Assembly (NCBI RefSeq): GCF_018141005.1
Contig: NZ_CP046582.1
Location: 1,798,001 to 1,862,000, forward strand
Length of the DNA: 64,000 bases
From: Erwinia sp. E602
GTDB taxonomy: Bacteria; Pseudomonadota; Gammaproteobacteria; Enterobacterales; Enterobacteriaceae
Reading direction: 5' to 3'
Shown here: one piece after another, positions 36,197 to 45,344 of the stretch
How positions within the stretch are numbered: the stretch's first letter is position 1
How the letters are laid out: each line of letters starts with the position of its first letter
Notes under the pieces: generated by a model
What the model was told of the DNA's origin: nothing
What the model saw: the letters and a program-made list of their open reading frames with translations, nothing else
Databases searched by the model: none
Position numbers and translations under genes: made by a program

Positions 36197-37306
36197 ATGC
36201 TCAGGCTCAATCCTGCCACCTTCGCTGTCTGCCTGTTGCCGCTTGCTCTCGTGGCCTGCGGTGACACTACCGGTACCGACGATCCCCGTACCCAGCCGCC
36301 CCTGGTCAGGTCTGCGACCGTAGTCAATGCGCTGGATGCCTCACGCGCATTTACCGGGGTGGTGGTCGCCCGGGTTCAAAGCGATCTCGGTTTCAGAGTG
36401 CAGGGTAAAATCCTTGAACGTCTGGTCGATACCGGCCAGACCGTTAAACGCGGCCAGCCACTGATGCGTATGGATCCGGTTGACCTCAGCCTGCAGGCGC
36501 AGGCTCAGCAACAGGCCGTCACGGCCGTACGGGCGCGGGCTAAACAAACCCGCGATGACGAGGCGCGCTACCGTGGGCTGGTCGCCACAGGTGCGGTATC
36601 GGCATCGGACTACGATCGGATTAAGGCCGCCGCCGATGCGGCCAGAGCTGAACTCAGTGCGGCGCAGGCGCAGGCGAATGTGGCGCAAAACGCGACGGGC
36701 TACGCCGTGCTGCTGGCCGACGCCGACGGCGTGGTGATGGAAACGCTGGCGGAACCCGGTCAGGTTGTCACTGCCGGTCAGCCGGTGGTCCGTCTGGCCA
36801 GAGCAGGGCAGCGTGAGGCCATCGTGCAGTTGCCCGAAACGTTACGCCCGGCGGTTGGAAGCGAGGCGGAGGCAACGTTGTACGGTAGCGTTAAGCAGCC
36901 AGCTCCGGCGAAACTGCGGCTCCTTTCCGAGGCGGCCGATCCGGTTACGCGCACCTTTGAGGCGAGATATGTGCTTGAGGGGACAATGGCCGGCGCGCCG
37001 CTGGGATCCACGGTGACGCTGCAAATCAGCGACGATAAATTGCCGGGCCAGAGGGTGCAGGTGCCTTTAGCGGCCCTCTACGATCCGGGCAAAGGGCCGG
37101 GGGTGTGGGTGATTTCAGGAAAACCGGCCAGAGTGTCATGGCGGCCCGTGCAGGTGCAGGGGGTAGGTGACGATGCCGCGCGGGTGACCGGCAGCGTAAA
37201 ACCGGGGGAACAGGTGGTCGCTCTGGGGGCGCATCTGCTGCATGACGGTGAGGCCGTGCGCCTGGCTGAACAGAGCGGTAGCAACATCGCCGGGAGCCAG
37301 CCATGA
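36197..37306 (+). CDS. RND efflux periplasmic adaptor (membrane fusion protein)
   Basis: 369 residues. Lipoprotein signal with lipobox LVAC (Cys about residue 21), barrel-sandwich/lipoyl halves (VVARVQSDLGFRVQGKILERLVDTGQTVKRGQPLMRMDP and DGVVMETLAEPGQVVTAGQPVVRL) around a short alpha-hairpin, then beta-barrel and membrane-proximal domains. Similar to MexJ-class adaptors. Overlaps the pump gene by 4 bases. No outer-membrane channel gene is nearby, so the system probably uses a shared TolC. Confidence 0.9.
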   Translation: MLRLNPATFAVCLLPLALVACGDTTGTDDPRTQPPLVRSATVVNALDASRAFTGVVVARVQSDLGFRVQGKILERLVDTGQTVKRGQPLMRMDPVDLSLQAQAQQQAVTAVRARAKQTRDDEARYRGLVATGAVSASDYDRIKAAADAARAELSAAQAQANVAQNATGYAVLLADADGVVMETLAEPGQVVTAGQPVVRLARAGQREAIVQLPETLRPAVGSEAEATLYGSVKQPAPAKLRLLSEAADPVTRTFEARYVLEGTMAGAPLGSTVTLQISDDKLPGQRVQVPLAALYDPGKGPGVWVISGKPARVSWRPVQVQGVGDDAARVTGSVKPGEQVVALGAHLLHDGEAVRLAEQSGSNIAGSQP

Positions 37307-40300
37307 ACGGGGGGCGATTCAATCTTTCAGCGCTGGCCGTACGCGAGCGCTCAGTTACGCTGTTCCTGATTATCCTGATCACCGTGGCCGGTATCCTGTC
37401 GTTTTTTGAACTGGGGCGGGCGGAAGATCCTCCCTTCACCGTCAAGCAGATGACCATTATTTCTGCCTGGCCCGGTGCCACCGCGCAGGAGATGCAGGAC
37501 CAGGTGGCTGAACCGCTGGAAAAGCGCATGCAGGAGCTCAGGTGGTATGACCGCAGTGAGACCTACACGCGTCCCGGTCTGGCTTTTACCATGCTGTCAC
37601 TGAAGGACAGCACGCCGCCTTCTCAGGTGCAGGAAGAGTTTTATCAGGCGCGTAAAAAGCTCGCTGATGAAACTAAAAACCTGCCTGCCGGCGTCATCGG
37701 GCCGATGGTCAATGATGAATTCTCCGACGTGACCTTTGCGCTGTTTGCGCTGAAGGCGAAGGGGGAGCCACAGCGGCTGCTGGTGCGCGATGCGGAAGCG
37801 TTACGCCAGCGAATTTTGCATGTGCCGGGGGTCAAAAAGGTCAATATCATCGGCGAACAGTCTGAGCGCATCTTTGTCTCGTTCTCGCATGACCGTCTGG
37901 CCACGCTGGGCATCGCGCCGCAGGATATTTTCTCCGCCCTCAACGGCCAGAACGTACTGACCCCCGCCGGTTCGATTGACACCAAAGGGCCGCAGGTGTT
38001 TATCCGTCTGGACGGTGCCTTTGACAAACTGGAGAAAATCCGCGAAACGCCGATTATTGTCCAGGGCAGAACCCTGCAGCTTTCTGACGTGGCAACCGTT
38101 GAACGGGGCTACGAAGATCCTGCGACCTTCCTGATCCGCAATCAGGGTGAACCGGCGCTGATGCTGGGCATCATCATGCGGGACGGCTGGAACGGTCTGG
38201 ATTTGGGTAAGGCACTGGATGCGGAAACGGCCAGCATCAATGAGGGGATGCCGCTGGGGATGACTCTTGCCAAAGTCACCGATCAGGCCGTTAACATCAG
38301 TTCGTCGGTCGACGAGTTTATGACCAAATTTTTTGTCGCGCTGCTGGTAGTGATGGTGGTCTGCTTCGTCAGTATGGGATGGCGCGTGGGCGTGGTGGTT
38401 GCGGCGGCGGTGCCGCTGACGCTGGCGATTGTCTTCGTGGTGATGGAGGCCTCCGGCAAAAACTTTGACCGCATTACCCTGGGCTCGTTGATCCTGGCGC
38501 TGGGGTTGCTGGTTGATGATGCGATCATCGCCATCGAGATGATGGTGGTGAAGATGGAAGAAGGCTACGACCGCGTCAAAGCCTCGGCCTATGCCTGGAG
38601 CCACACGGCTGCGCCGATGCTGGCCGGTACGCTGGTGACCGCCGTCGGTTTTATGCCCAACGGCTTTGCACAATCCACCGCCGGTGAATACACCAGCAAC
38701 ATGTTCTGGATAGTGGGGATCGCCCTGATTGCTTCCTGGGTGGTGGCGGTAGTGTTTACCCCTTATCTTGGCGTGAAGATGCTGCCCGAGATCAAAACGG
38801 TAGAGGGTGGGCACGCGGCGATCTACAACACCCGCCACTACAACCGCTTTCGCCGCTTACTGACGTGGGTGATCGCCCGTAAGTGGATCGTGGCCGGGTC
38901 GGTAATTGCCGTCTTTACGGTGGCGATACTCGGCATGGGGCTGGTGAAAAAACAATTTTTCCCGACCTCCGATCGCCCGGAAGTGCTGATCGAAGTGCAG
39001 ATGCCCTACGGCACGTCGATTGAGCAAACCAGCGCGGCAACCGCGAAGGTTGAAGCCTGGCTGAGAAAGCAGAAAGAGACCAAAATGGTGACGTCTTATA
39101 TCGGCCAGGGTTCACCGCGTTTCTTCCTGGCCATGGCGCCGGAGCTGCCCGATCCGTCGTTTGCGAAAATTGTGGTGCTGACGGACAACCCGGAAGCCCG
39201 TGAGGCGCTGAAGTTCCGGCTTCGTGAAGCCGCGGCGCAGGGCCTGGCACCCGAGGCGCGCGTGCGCGTGACTCAGCTGGTGTTTGGGCCTTACTCACCC
39301 TATCCGGTGGCCTGGCGTGTTATGGGGGCGGATGTGGGCAAACTGCGCGAAATTGCTGACAGGGTAGAACAGGTGCTGCAGAACAGCCCGATGATGAGGA
39401 CCGTTAACACCGACTGGGGGCCTAAGGTGCCGGCGCTGCACTTCACGCTGGATCAGGATCGCCTGCAGGCGGTGGGGCTGACGTCGACCGCGGTCGCGCA
39501 GCAGCTTCAGTTCCTGCTTTCAGGCATTCCGATCACCCCGGTGCGTGAAGATATCCGCTCGGTGCAGGTTATGGGGCGTGCGGCAGGGGATATCCGTCTT
39601 GATCCGGAAAAAATAGCCGGTTTTACCCTGGTGGGCTCTGCCGGCCAGCGCATTCCGCTGTCGCAGATTGGCCAGGTTGAGGTGCAGATGGAAGATCCTG
39701 TTCTGCGTCGTCGCGATCGCACCCCAACCATAACGGTCCGCGGGGATATCGCCGAACATCTGCAGCCGCCGGATGTCTCCACCGCCATCACGAAGGCGCT
39801 GCAGCCGCTTATCGCTTCGCTTCCGCCCGGATACCGCATCGAGCAGGCGGGGTCGATTGAAGAGTCCGGTAAAGCCACCGAAGCGATGGCACCGCTGTTC
39901 CCGATCATGATCGCCATGACGCTGCTGATTATTATCCTGCAGGTGCGGTCGATGTCGGCGATGGTGATGGTGTTCCTCACCGCGCCGCTTGGGCTGATCG
40001 GCGTGGTGCCCACCCTGCTGCTGTTCAACCAGCCGTTTGGCATCAATGCGCTGGTCGGATTGATCGCGCTGTCGGGGATCCTGATGCGTAACACGCTGAT
40101 CCTGATCGGTCAGATCCATCACAACGAACAGCAAGGGCTGGCGCCATTTGACGCGGTGGTGGAGGCGACGGTGCAGCGGGCCCGGCCGGTATTGCTGACG
40201 GCGATGGCGGCCATTCTGGCGTTTATCCCGCTGACCCACTCGGTATTCTGGGGCACGCTGGCCTATACCCTGATTGGCGGGACGTTTGGCGGCACGGTTA

Positions 40301-40383
40301 TTACGCTGGTGTTCCTGCCGGCGATGTACGCCATCTGGTTTAAAATCCGGGCGAATTCTGCCGGACCCGCCGAGGGGGAATAG
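37303..40383 (+). CDS. RND multidrug efflux pump permease, MexK-like
   Basis: 1026 residues, full length, 12 transmembrane helices with two large periplasmic loops. The proton-relay aspartates are in LGLLVDDAIIAIEMM (helix 4, about residue 407). Other family segments: TVAGILSFFELGRAEDPPF, SAWPGATAQEMQDQVAEPLEKRMQEL, and GINALVGLIALSGILMRNTLILIGQI. The RND subfamily is closer to MexK and related efflux proteins than to AcrB. Second gene of a two-gene operon. Confidence 0.92.
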   Translation: MNGGRFNLSALAVRERSVTLFLIILITVAGILSFFELGRAEDPPFTVKQMTIISAWPGATAQEMQDQVAEPLEKRMQELRWYDRSETYTRPGLAFTMLSLKDSTPPSQVQEEFYQARKKLADETKNLPAGVIGPMVNDEFSDVTFALFALKAKGEPQRLLVRDAEALRQRILHVPGVKKVNIIGEQSERIFVSFSHDRLATLGIAPQDIFSALNGQNVLTPAGSIDTKGPQVFIRLDGAFDKLEKIRETPIIVQGRTLQLSDVATVERGYEDPATFLIRNQGEPALMLGIIMRDGWNGLDLGKALDAETASINEGMPLGMTLAKVTDQAVNISSSVDEFMTKFFVALLVVMVVCFVSMGWRVGVVVAAAVPLTLAIVFVVMEASGKNFDRITLGSLILALGLLVDDAIIAIEMMVVKMEEGYDRVKASAYAWSHTAAPMLAGTLVTAVGFMPNGFAQSTAGEYTSNMFWIVGIALIASWVVAVVFTPYLGVKMLPEIKTVEGGHAAIYNTRHYNRFRRLLTWVIARKWIVAGSVIAVFTVAILGMGLVKKQFFPTSDRPEVLIEVQMPYGTSIEQTSAATAKVEAWLRKQKETKMVTSYIGQGSPRFFLAMAPELPDPSFAKIVVLTDNPEAREALKFRLREAAAQGLAPEARVRVTQLVFGPYSPYPVAWRVMGADVGKLREIADRVEQVLQNSPMMRTVNTDWGPKVPALHFTLDQDRLQAVGLTSTAVAQQLQFLLSGIPITPVREDIRSVQVMGRAAGDIRLDPEKIAGFTLVGSAGQRIPLSQIGQVEVQMEDPVLRRRDRTPTITVRGDIAEHLQPPDVSTAITKALQPLIASLPPGYRIEQAGSIEESGKATEAMAPLFPIMIAMTLLIIILQVRSMSAMVMVFLTAPLGLIGVVPTLLLFNQPFGINALVGLIALSGILMRNTLILIGQIHHNEQQGLAPFDAVVEATVQRARPVLLTAMAAILAFIPLTHSVFWGTLAYTLIGGTFGGTVITLVFLPAMYAIWFKIRANSAGPAEGE

Positions 40384-40428
40384 CATGTAAACCCTCCTGC
40401 TGGCGAGCAGCCGGTAAACCGCAAAAGC

Positions 40429-40452
40429 CCCGCTCGGTTTTCTCTGAGCGGG
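40429..40452. terminator. Hairpin after the RND operon
   Basis: CCCGCTC / GAGCGGG arms with a 10-base loop, about 45 bases after the RND stop. The T-rich side is on the minus-strand reading; weak terminator for the operon. Confidence 0.5.
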
Positions 40453-40586
40453 CGCAGATCGTTACCCAACCGATCATGAAAAGGCCGATTTGTTCGCTTT
40501 GTGCAACAGTGTGTCTACCCTGGGCGTCTTTTGCATATCCCTGAATGCACCTATGATCGGTAGATTCGAACCCGATGGAGTACGAC

Positions 40587-41258
40587 ATGCCGATTGACAA
40601 ACTGGAGTATATTTTTGATCCGCTGTGCGGCTGGTGCTACGCCAGCGCACCCGCGCTGGACTGGCTGGCGGCCACCTTTTCGCACCAGCTGTACCTGCTG
40701 CCCAGCGGGCTGTTTGCAGGGGAGGGTGCCCGCCCGATAACGCCAGAGTGGGCAGCACATGCCTGGAAAAACGACCAGAGGATCGCTCAGCTCACCGGTC
40801 AGCCTTTTAGCGGGCAGTATCATCACCTGCTTTTGTCCGGTGCCCGCTTTGACTCCGGGGCGCTTAACCTTGCCCTGACGGCGTTTAGGCAGATTTCATC
40901 TGCGGCAGAAGCCGGTCTGTTACATGAACTGCAGGCGGCACGCTACGTGCGCGGGGAGGATACGGCACGCGGCGACGTGGTGCTGAAAATCAGCCAGGCA
41001 TACGCCGCAGTGCACCATCCGCATCTCTCCCCGTCACTGACCGCCGACATTTTTGCGCCAGGCTCGGAACTGGCCGACCTCACTCAGCAGCGCATCAGCG
41101 GCGTACAACGGTTAATGCGCTCCAACGGCATCTCCGGCGTGCCTCTGCTGCTGGTCACCGTGGCGGGAAAGACGCACGCTATTAGCGGCAGCGATCTCTA
41201 CGGTGGGGCAGAGTCGATTAATAACGCACTGGATAAACTGGGGTGTATTTCACACTGA
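40587..41258 (+). CDS. DsbA-family thioredoxin-like protein
   Basis: 223 residues from the ATG at 40587 (GGAG six bases upstream; an in-frame ATG at 40575 is less well placed). The start IDKLEYIFDPLCGWCYASAP has a CGWC redox motif followed by the cytosolic FrnE/DsbA-like pattern; near the C-terminus SGVPLLLV provides the cis-proline. No signal peptide, so a cytosolic oxidoreductase or isomerase is likely. Monocistronic between the RND operon and the AT-rich nuclease-like gene. Confidence 0.85.
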   Translation: MPIDKLEYIFDPLCGWCYASAPALDWLAATFSHQLYLLPSGLFAGEGARPITPEWAAHAWKNDQRIAQLTGQPFSGQYHHLLLSGARFDSGALNLALTAFRQISSAAEAGLLHELQAARYVRGEDTARGDVVLKISQAYAAVHHPHLSPSLTADIFAPGSELADLTQQRISGVQRLMRSNGISGVPLLLVTVAGKTHAISGSDLYGGAESINNALDKLGCISH

Positions 41259-41379
41259 CTTAATGTTGGAAAATTCGTACTGCTGGGGGAAGTAGAAAGC
41301 GTGGGGTGGTATGTAATCTGAAAAAAAGCGGCAGCCATTTTAATGCGAGGCTGCCGAATGATATAATTGTGAATTTTTT

Positions 41380-42456
41380 TTAGGGTTCTAAATATGCCTC
41401 GATAGAGGAGAGTAGTTGTTCGGAATAAGTGTAAATGTCATCAAGTGTATCGATAGGATATTTAATTTCTTTCTTTTCTGCATCAAAAAGGCTTAGGTAT
41501 TTTTGTGAGGTATTGTACCTCAGTCTGCATACGGGCTTTCTGTTATTGTCGTCAAAAAGGATAGCGCAATATGACTTAGAATCCCGCATGAAAATTCTTG
41601 CAGGGGAAACTTTTTTGCTGGCAATAGCTTTAATAATAAGATATGAGTTGATTTCATCTTCAGTGGTGATGATTGCATCATCATCTAATTGTTCTGTAAT
41701 AACATCACTGCCTAGCGATATGTTCTCAGTGGCTACGCTAGTATTAACCATTGCGCCTTTTAAACGAATGTTCAGTTGGTCATTGAGATACTGTGCCGAA
41801 CCTTTCTTAATTAAAATAGTAAATAAATCCCTCACCTTTTGAGTAACCACACCGTCATAAACCTTGGAGGCTATGTATTTTGTGAAGTCATCATCACCCT
41901 CGTTAAGGATGGATGATATGACTTTTTTGATTTGACTTACGTATTTCAATTCTCCAGCGGCATTAACAATTGAGTCAACATCAAATGTTTTCTTATTTAG
42001 TTTTATTAACTCAGGTATTGCATATTCGTCAATTTCCAACATATCCAATTCAAGAAATGGTTTTTCATCCATTTTATTGGGTTTGTCCAGGTCGGTAAAA
42101 AACTTGTAGTGTTGTCCATTTGTAAGGATAGCCACTCTTGCACTTGTAACATGGAAGTATCTAAACAGTTGTTGTGCATGATTGATTGAAAGCGGATCCC
42201 CTATTTTCTTACACTCGATTAGTATTTGTATCTCCCCTTCTTTTTTGATGGCGTAATCTATTTTTTCACCCTTTTTTGTTCCAATGTCACAGATGTATTC
42301 AGGTGTAACTTCTTCGGGATCAAAAACGTCATACCCAAGAATGGTACTTATAAAAGGCATCACGAATGCAGCTTTTGTTGCCTCTTCAGTTTGGATCATA
42401 TGAGTTTGGCTTTTAATTTTTGCTGAAAGCGCTGCTAATTTTTCACTAATTTCCAT
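41380..42456 (-). CDS. Orphan type I restriction HsdR N-terminal-like nuclease
   Basis: 358 residues. The first half matches the N-terminal nuclease domain of HsdR: FVMPFISTILGYDVFDPEEVTPEY, then KIDYAIKKEGEIQILIECKK, giving the PD-(D/E)xK core (Asp in KIDYA, ECK), and NGQHYKFFTDLDKPN. No helicase motor and no hsdM/hsdS are present. The C-terminal half (RIFMRDSKSYCAILFDDNNRKPVCRLRYN) looks like a small beta-rich domain found on other stand-alone copies. Very AT-rich relative to neighbours, flanked by decayed genes; likely acquired, possibly an anti-phage or phage-derived gene. Confidence 0.75.
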   Translation of the reverse strand: MEISEKLAALSAKIKSQTHMIQTEEATKAAFVMPFISTILGYDVFDPEEVTPEYICDIGTKKGEKIDYAIKKEGEIQILIECKKIGDPLSINHAQQLFRYFHVTSARVAILTNGQHYKFFTDLDKPNKMDEKPFLELDMLEIDEYAIPELIKLNKKTFDVDSIVNAAGELKYVSQIKKVISSILNEGDDDFTKYIASKVYDGVVTQKVRDLFTILIKKGSAQYLNDQLNIRLKGAMVNTSVATENISLGSDVITEQLDDDAIITTEDEINSYLIIKAIASKKVSPARIFMRDSKSYCAILFDDNNRKPVCRLRYNTSQKYLSLFDAEKKEIKYPIDTLDDIYTYSEQLLSSIEAYLEP

Positions 42457-43081
42457 TTTATACCTCAGTTGTATAATTAATCATCAATTTAATAGTGCAT
42501 GTGAAATTATATAAAACTTATCCTGGGGTAATATTAAAATCCTTAAATTGAAAAAATTTCCGAATGGATTTTATTTAAAAGTAAGAATTGCCGATTTTAT
42601 TATGATTTTTAAAGTTTCAGTTGTTCTTACGCTGAAAAAGAGCGTCACCCAAACCGAAGAGGAATGGGGAGTTACTACTTAAGTATGTGCAGCAGGAATC
42701 ATCTTTCACCGGACACCGCAACTACTCTGCAAATCCTAATCTCGTTTCAGTCAAGATGCCAGCGTTATCTTGCTTCTATCAGAGTAAGAAACGTTTTCTC
42801 TGGAAGACTTAAGTCTGTTACGACCTTTTTCGTGATGATTGCTTTTCGTACAGAGCGTTTAGCATGCTGAAACTAAGATGTTAACCTCCACTTTAGATGT
42901 TTGACAGTGAGTTTGGACGTTCAGCTAAGGGGTCAGGAATGATTTGTACATCGATTAACTGATAAGCCTGCCACCCTCTCTGTCACGCATGTGGTAGAAA
43001 AGGGTAGCTGCTTAAGGTTGAGGCGGAGCGATGCAAGGAAGTGAAGTTAACATTTTTTGGAAACACCAAAAGCAAAAAAAC
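42457..43081. other. AT-rich non-coding stretch
   Basis: No supported gene. Low GC to about 42660, then mixed composition with several chance frames under 70 codons. Probably the promoter side of the nuclease gene plus decayed sequence. Confidence 0.5.
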
Positions 43082-43109
43082 CGCTCAGCTACCCCTGAGC
43101 GATTTTTTT
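43082..43109 (+). terminator. Rho-independent terminator
   Basis: CGCTCAG / CTGAGCG arms with a 6-base loop, followed by ATTTTTTTG. It has no intact gene in front of it on the plus strand, consistent with loss of the gene it served. Confidence 0.7.
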
Positions 43110-43174
43110 GCTTAAAAAGCCTATTCCAGCGCTAACCGGTTCTGCCAGAAAGGGTTGTCTGAAGTTGATCGGGT

Positions 43175-43440
43175 TTACACACCGACAAAATCAGTCAGAC
43201 TCAGCCCTTTGAGCATACCGCCGAAGTACCAGGTACCGTATACCAGATATTCAGACTGTTGCTGCTCGATGCGCCAGCGCTGGGTTAAATCTATAAACGA
43301 GTAGCGGCTGAGAGGCTGTCCGTCGCGCTCCAGTACAGGTCGGTTGAGTAGGTGTTGCCACTGCCCAGGTCCTGGGTGCTGGTAAAGAACGGCTGGGCAA
43401 ATACGGGCCGGACGAGGTGCTGTGCGCGAAAGGCGTCACC
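43175..43440 (-). pseudogene. Decayed C-terminal gene fragment
   Basis: Minus-strand reading gives FIDLTQRWRIEQQQSEYLVYG and then TWYFGGMLKGLSLTDFVGV before a stop. The upstream part (AQPFFTSTQDLGSGNTYSTD ...) is in another frame and hits a stop, so at least one frameshift is needed to join them. Family not recognised. Confidence 0.45.
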
Positions 43441-43481
43441 AGCGCGCCGTTTATCTCTGGCGCTGAAGCAGGTAATTATCG

Positions 43482-43910
43482 TTACCGTTCAGACAATAAA
43501 AGCGGAACCTTATCCAATAACAGCTGGTCGCTCACGTCCCAGCTGCGCAGCTTACTGAGGTTGAGTAATCCATTGGGTTCAAAGCAGTTTTTCACGGAAA
43601 CGACCTCAGGTTTGATCTCTCCCTGTTTACCGTCTTCAATCTGATACACGTGGGGATTATTAATTTTCACGTCATGCACGCGGAGGATGTTCATGATCTC
43701 GTTCAGCCTTGCTTCGCTGGTATAACGCACCAGTTGTAAACCGCTGGCGGTGATATTTCCGTTATTGTCGCGCAGGAACTCAATATGTGAAATCACCTCG
43801 TCGCCGAATAACGCCGCCATGTCGATAATCTGCTGGCGCTATCGGGCAGGGTTAAACGCCGTCTGTAAACAGGTCAGGGTGCTGTCGATTTTTAGCTCGT
43901 ATAGATGGAT
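43482..43910 (-). pseudogene. C-terminal remnant of an FAD-linked oxidase
   Basis: The reading RIHLYELKIDSTLTCLQ, FNPAR then a TAG at 43839-43841 in place of an expected codon, then RQQIIDMAALFGDEV and, near the end, NCFEPNGLLNLSKLRSW. The last phrase resembles the C-terminal (F/Y)DPxGLLNPGK motif of GlcD/VAO-type oxidases. The N-terminal FAD domain is missing, so this is a truncated, nonsense-bearing pseudogene. Confidence 0.5.
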
Positions 43911-43998
43911 TCTATTTCTCTCAGCGATAAATCAATTTCACTTCGCCTGATGCCGCTCCTATGCTACTGCGGAAAACACGACAGGCTCAGGAGGGAAT

Positions 43999-44224
43999 AT
44001 GGAAAAACAACAGATGGCGGCAGGTGTGCTGAGGGCATTAGGGGGCGGACAATCTCGTTGAGCTGAGTTCCTGTGCCAGCCGCATTAGGGTAAGTGACCA
44101 TCAGCAGCAGATAGATCCCCAACAGCTGCCACTGGAAGGCTGGCAACGGCTGCTGGGCAATTATCAGCAACAGGGGCAACGGCAAAGCTTACGCCCTTAC
44201 GAGGCACAGATTTATCAGCGGTGA
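43999..44224 (+). pseudogene. Frameshifted EIIB-like (PTS glucose family) fragment
   Basis: GGAGGG precedes an ATG: MEKQQMAAGVLRALGG in frame 1, then, one base shifted, ADNLVELSSCASRIRVSD and on to EAQIYQR and a stop. ALGGxDN...C(A)(T/S)R(I/L)RV is the phosphocysteine motif of PTS EIIB domains. The break is in a run of five G (44041-44045), consistent with a one-base deletion. No EIIC is nearby. Confidence 0.55.
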
Positions 44225-44263
44225 AAACCTCTGCCTGGCGCAACTTCAATGAACCCGCCGGTT

Positions 44264-44288
44264 CTGTTAATCTGACAGCAGTTAACAG
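44264..44288. promoter_or_regulatory. Candidate TetR operator
   Basis: CTGTTAA (44264-44270) and TTAACAG (44282-44288), 11-base spacer, directly before the Shine-Dalgarno of the TetR gene; typical autoregulatory placement. Confidence 0.5.
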
Positions 44289-44299
44289 GGAGAAACGAC

Positions 44300-44917
44300 A
44301 TGCGAAAACTGACTGAACAGAAACGAAATGACATCCTTAACGCTGCCACGGCCGTCTTTCTTGAACAGGGCTATGAACGTGCTTCCATGGAAGGGGTAGC
44401 CAGAACGGCCGAATGCTCTAAAGCCACGCTCTATAACTACTTTACCTCCAAAGAAAGTCTTCTTGATGCCGTGGTAAGGGCTTACGGCACCAACTTTCTG
44501 ACGCGCGCGGCGGACGATCTTCACAGTCAGGACAGCAGTAAACTCTCTCTGAATGACCGGCTGCAGCGCTTTGGTGAAGGCATGCTGGGTGCACTGACGT
44601 CCGACTGGAAGGGGCTTCAGCTGTATCGCATGGTTATCGGTGAGGCGGGGCATTCCGGCATTGGCGATATCTTTTATGAGTCCGGCGTACGCGAGAGTAT
44701 GAACGCGCTGGCGGCACTGATGGAGCAGCACATTGACGCTGGCGACATGCGGCCCGCCAGCCCCGAACTGAGAGCGAAACAGTTTTCGGCTCTGGTAAGG
44801 GCCGAAGCTGACGAGCTCTTTCTCAGACATGACATGCCGGTTTATACGCAGCAGGATATCGTGGCGATGGTTAAAAGTGCCGTGGACGTATTTACCGCTG
44901 GCGCGTCAGCCCGCTGA
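44300..44917 (+). CDS. TetR-family regulator
   Basis: 205 residues. HTH: ILNAATAVFLEQGYERASMEGVARTAECSKATLYNYFTSKESLLDAVV, close to AcrR-type regulators with a TetR_C C-terminal domain (LYRMVIGEAGHSGIGDIFYESGV). GGGAG precedes the ATG, and a CTGTTAA/TTAACAG repeat overlaps the leader. No clear target gene beside it: upstream is a dead EIIB fragment and downstream a convergent membrane protein, so the target may be lost or elsewhere. Confidence 0.88.
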   Translation: MRKLTEQKRNDILNAATAVFLEQGYERASMEGVARTAECSKATLYNYFTSKESLLDAVVRAYGTNFLTRAADDLHSQDSSKLSLNDRLQRFGEGMLGALTSDWKGLQLYRMVIGEAGHSGIGDIFYESGVRESMNALAALMEQHIDAGDMRPASPELRAKQFSALVRAEADELFLRHDMPVYTQQDIVAMVKSAVDVFTAGASAR

Positions 44918-44933
44918 CGACGCGGAAAGGTTT

Positions 44934-45221
44934 TCAGTACAGCGTCACGTCGCTCAGTACCAGAAGCGTCAATACCCCCAATGTATCCACCACGATGCAT
45001 TCGACCAGCAAAAAAATCAGCAGCAGCCCGGCTGAACATCCCCATACCCTGATGGCATAGAACCTGGCCCGATGCAGCCTGAATCGGCGGATGCGCCAGA
45101 TTTCCCTGAGGTTGCCACCGGTGATCGCTAAGGTGAGTGCCACGACTATCGTCATAGTCCCATAGATGAACCATTGCCGCAGCGGCGTACTCTCCAGCGT
45201 GATGATCAGCCATGCGATCAT
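44934..45221 (-). CDS. Small hypothetical membrane protein
   Basis: 95 residues with three predicted membrane segments: about 2-8 with 18-36 (WFIYGTMTIVVALTLAITGG), then 56-77 (AIRVWGCSAGLLLIFLLVECI) and 79-93 (VDTLGVLTLLVLSDV). A basic loop (REIWRIRRFRLHRARFYAIR) between helices suggests cytoplasmic orientation. No family recognised. Convergent with the TetR gene, 16 bases apart. Confidence 0.6.
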   Translation of the reverse strand: MIAWLIITLESTPLRQWFIYGTMTIVVALTLAITGGNLREIWRIRRFRLHRARFYAIRVWGCSAGLLLIFLLVECIVVDTLGVLTLLVLSDVTLY

Positions 45222-45344
45222 ATCGGACTCCCCATGAGTAAATTACAGATACGAAATGAAGCATTTTGTTGACAGAGTCAGGATAAAGCATGTTAACTAA
45301 ACCGTACAGTTTATTTTTGAAAAACCTGATCGGAGAGTGTTTCT

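Noticed and set aside
42664..42870. 68-codon frame in the AT-rich gap
   Set aside because: No Shine-Dalgarno, no protein-like pattern; overlaps non-coding AT-rich sequence.
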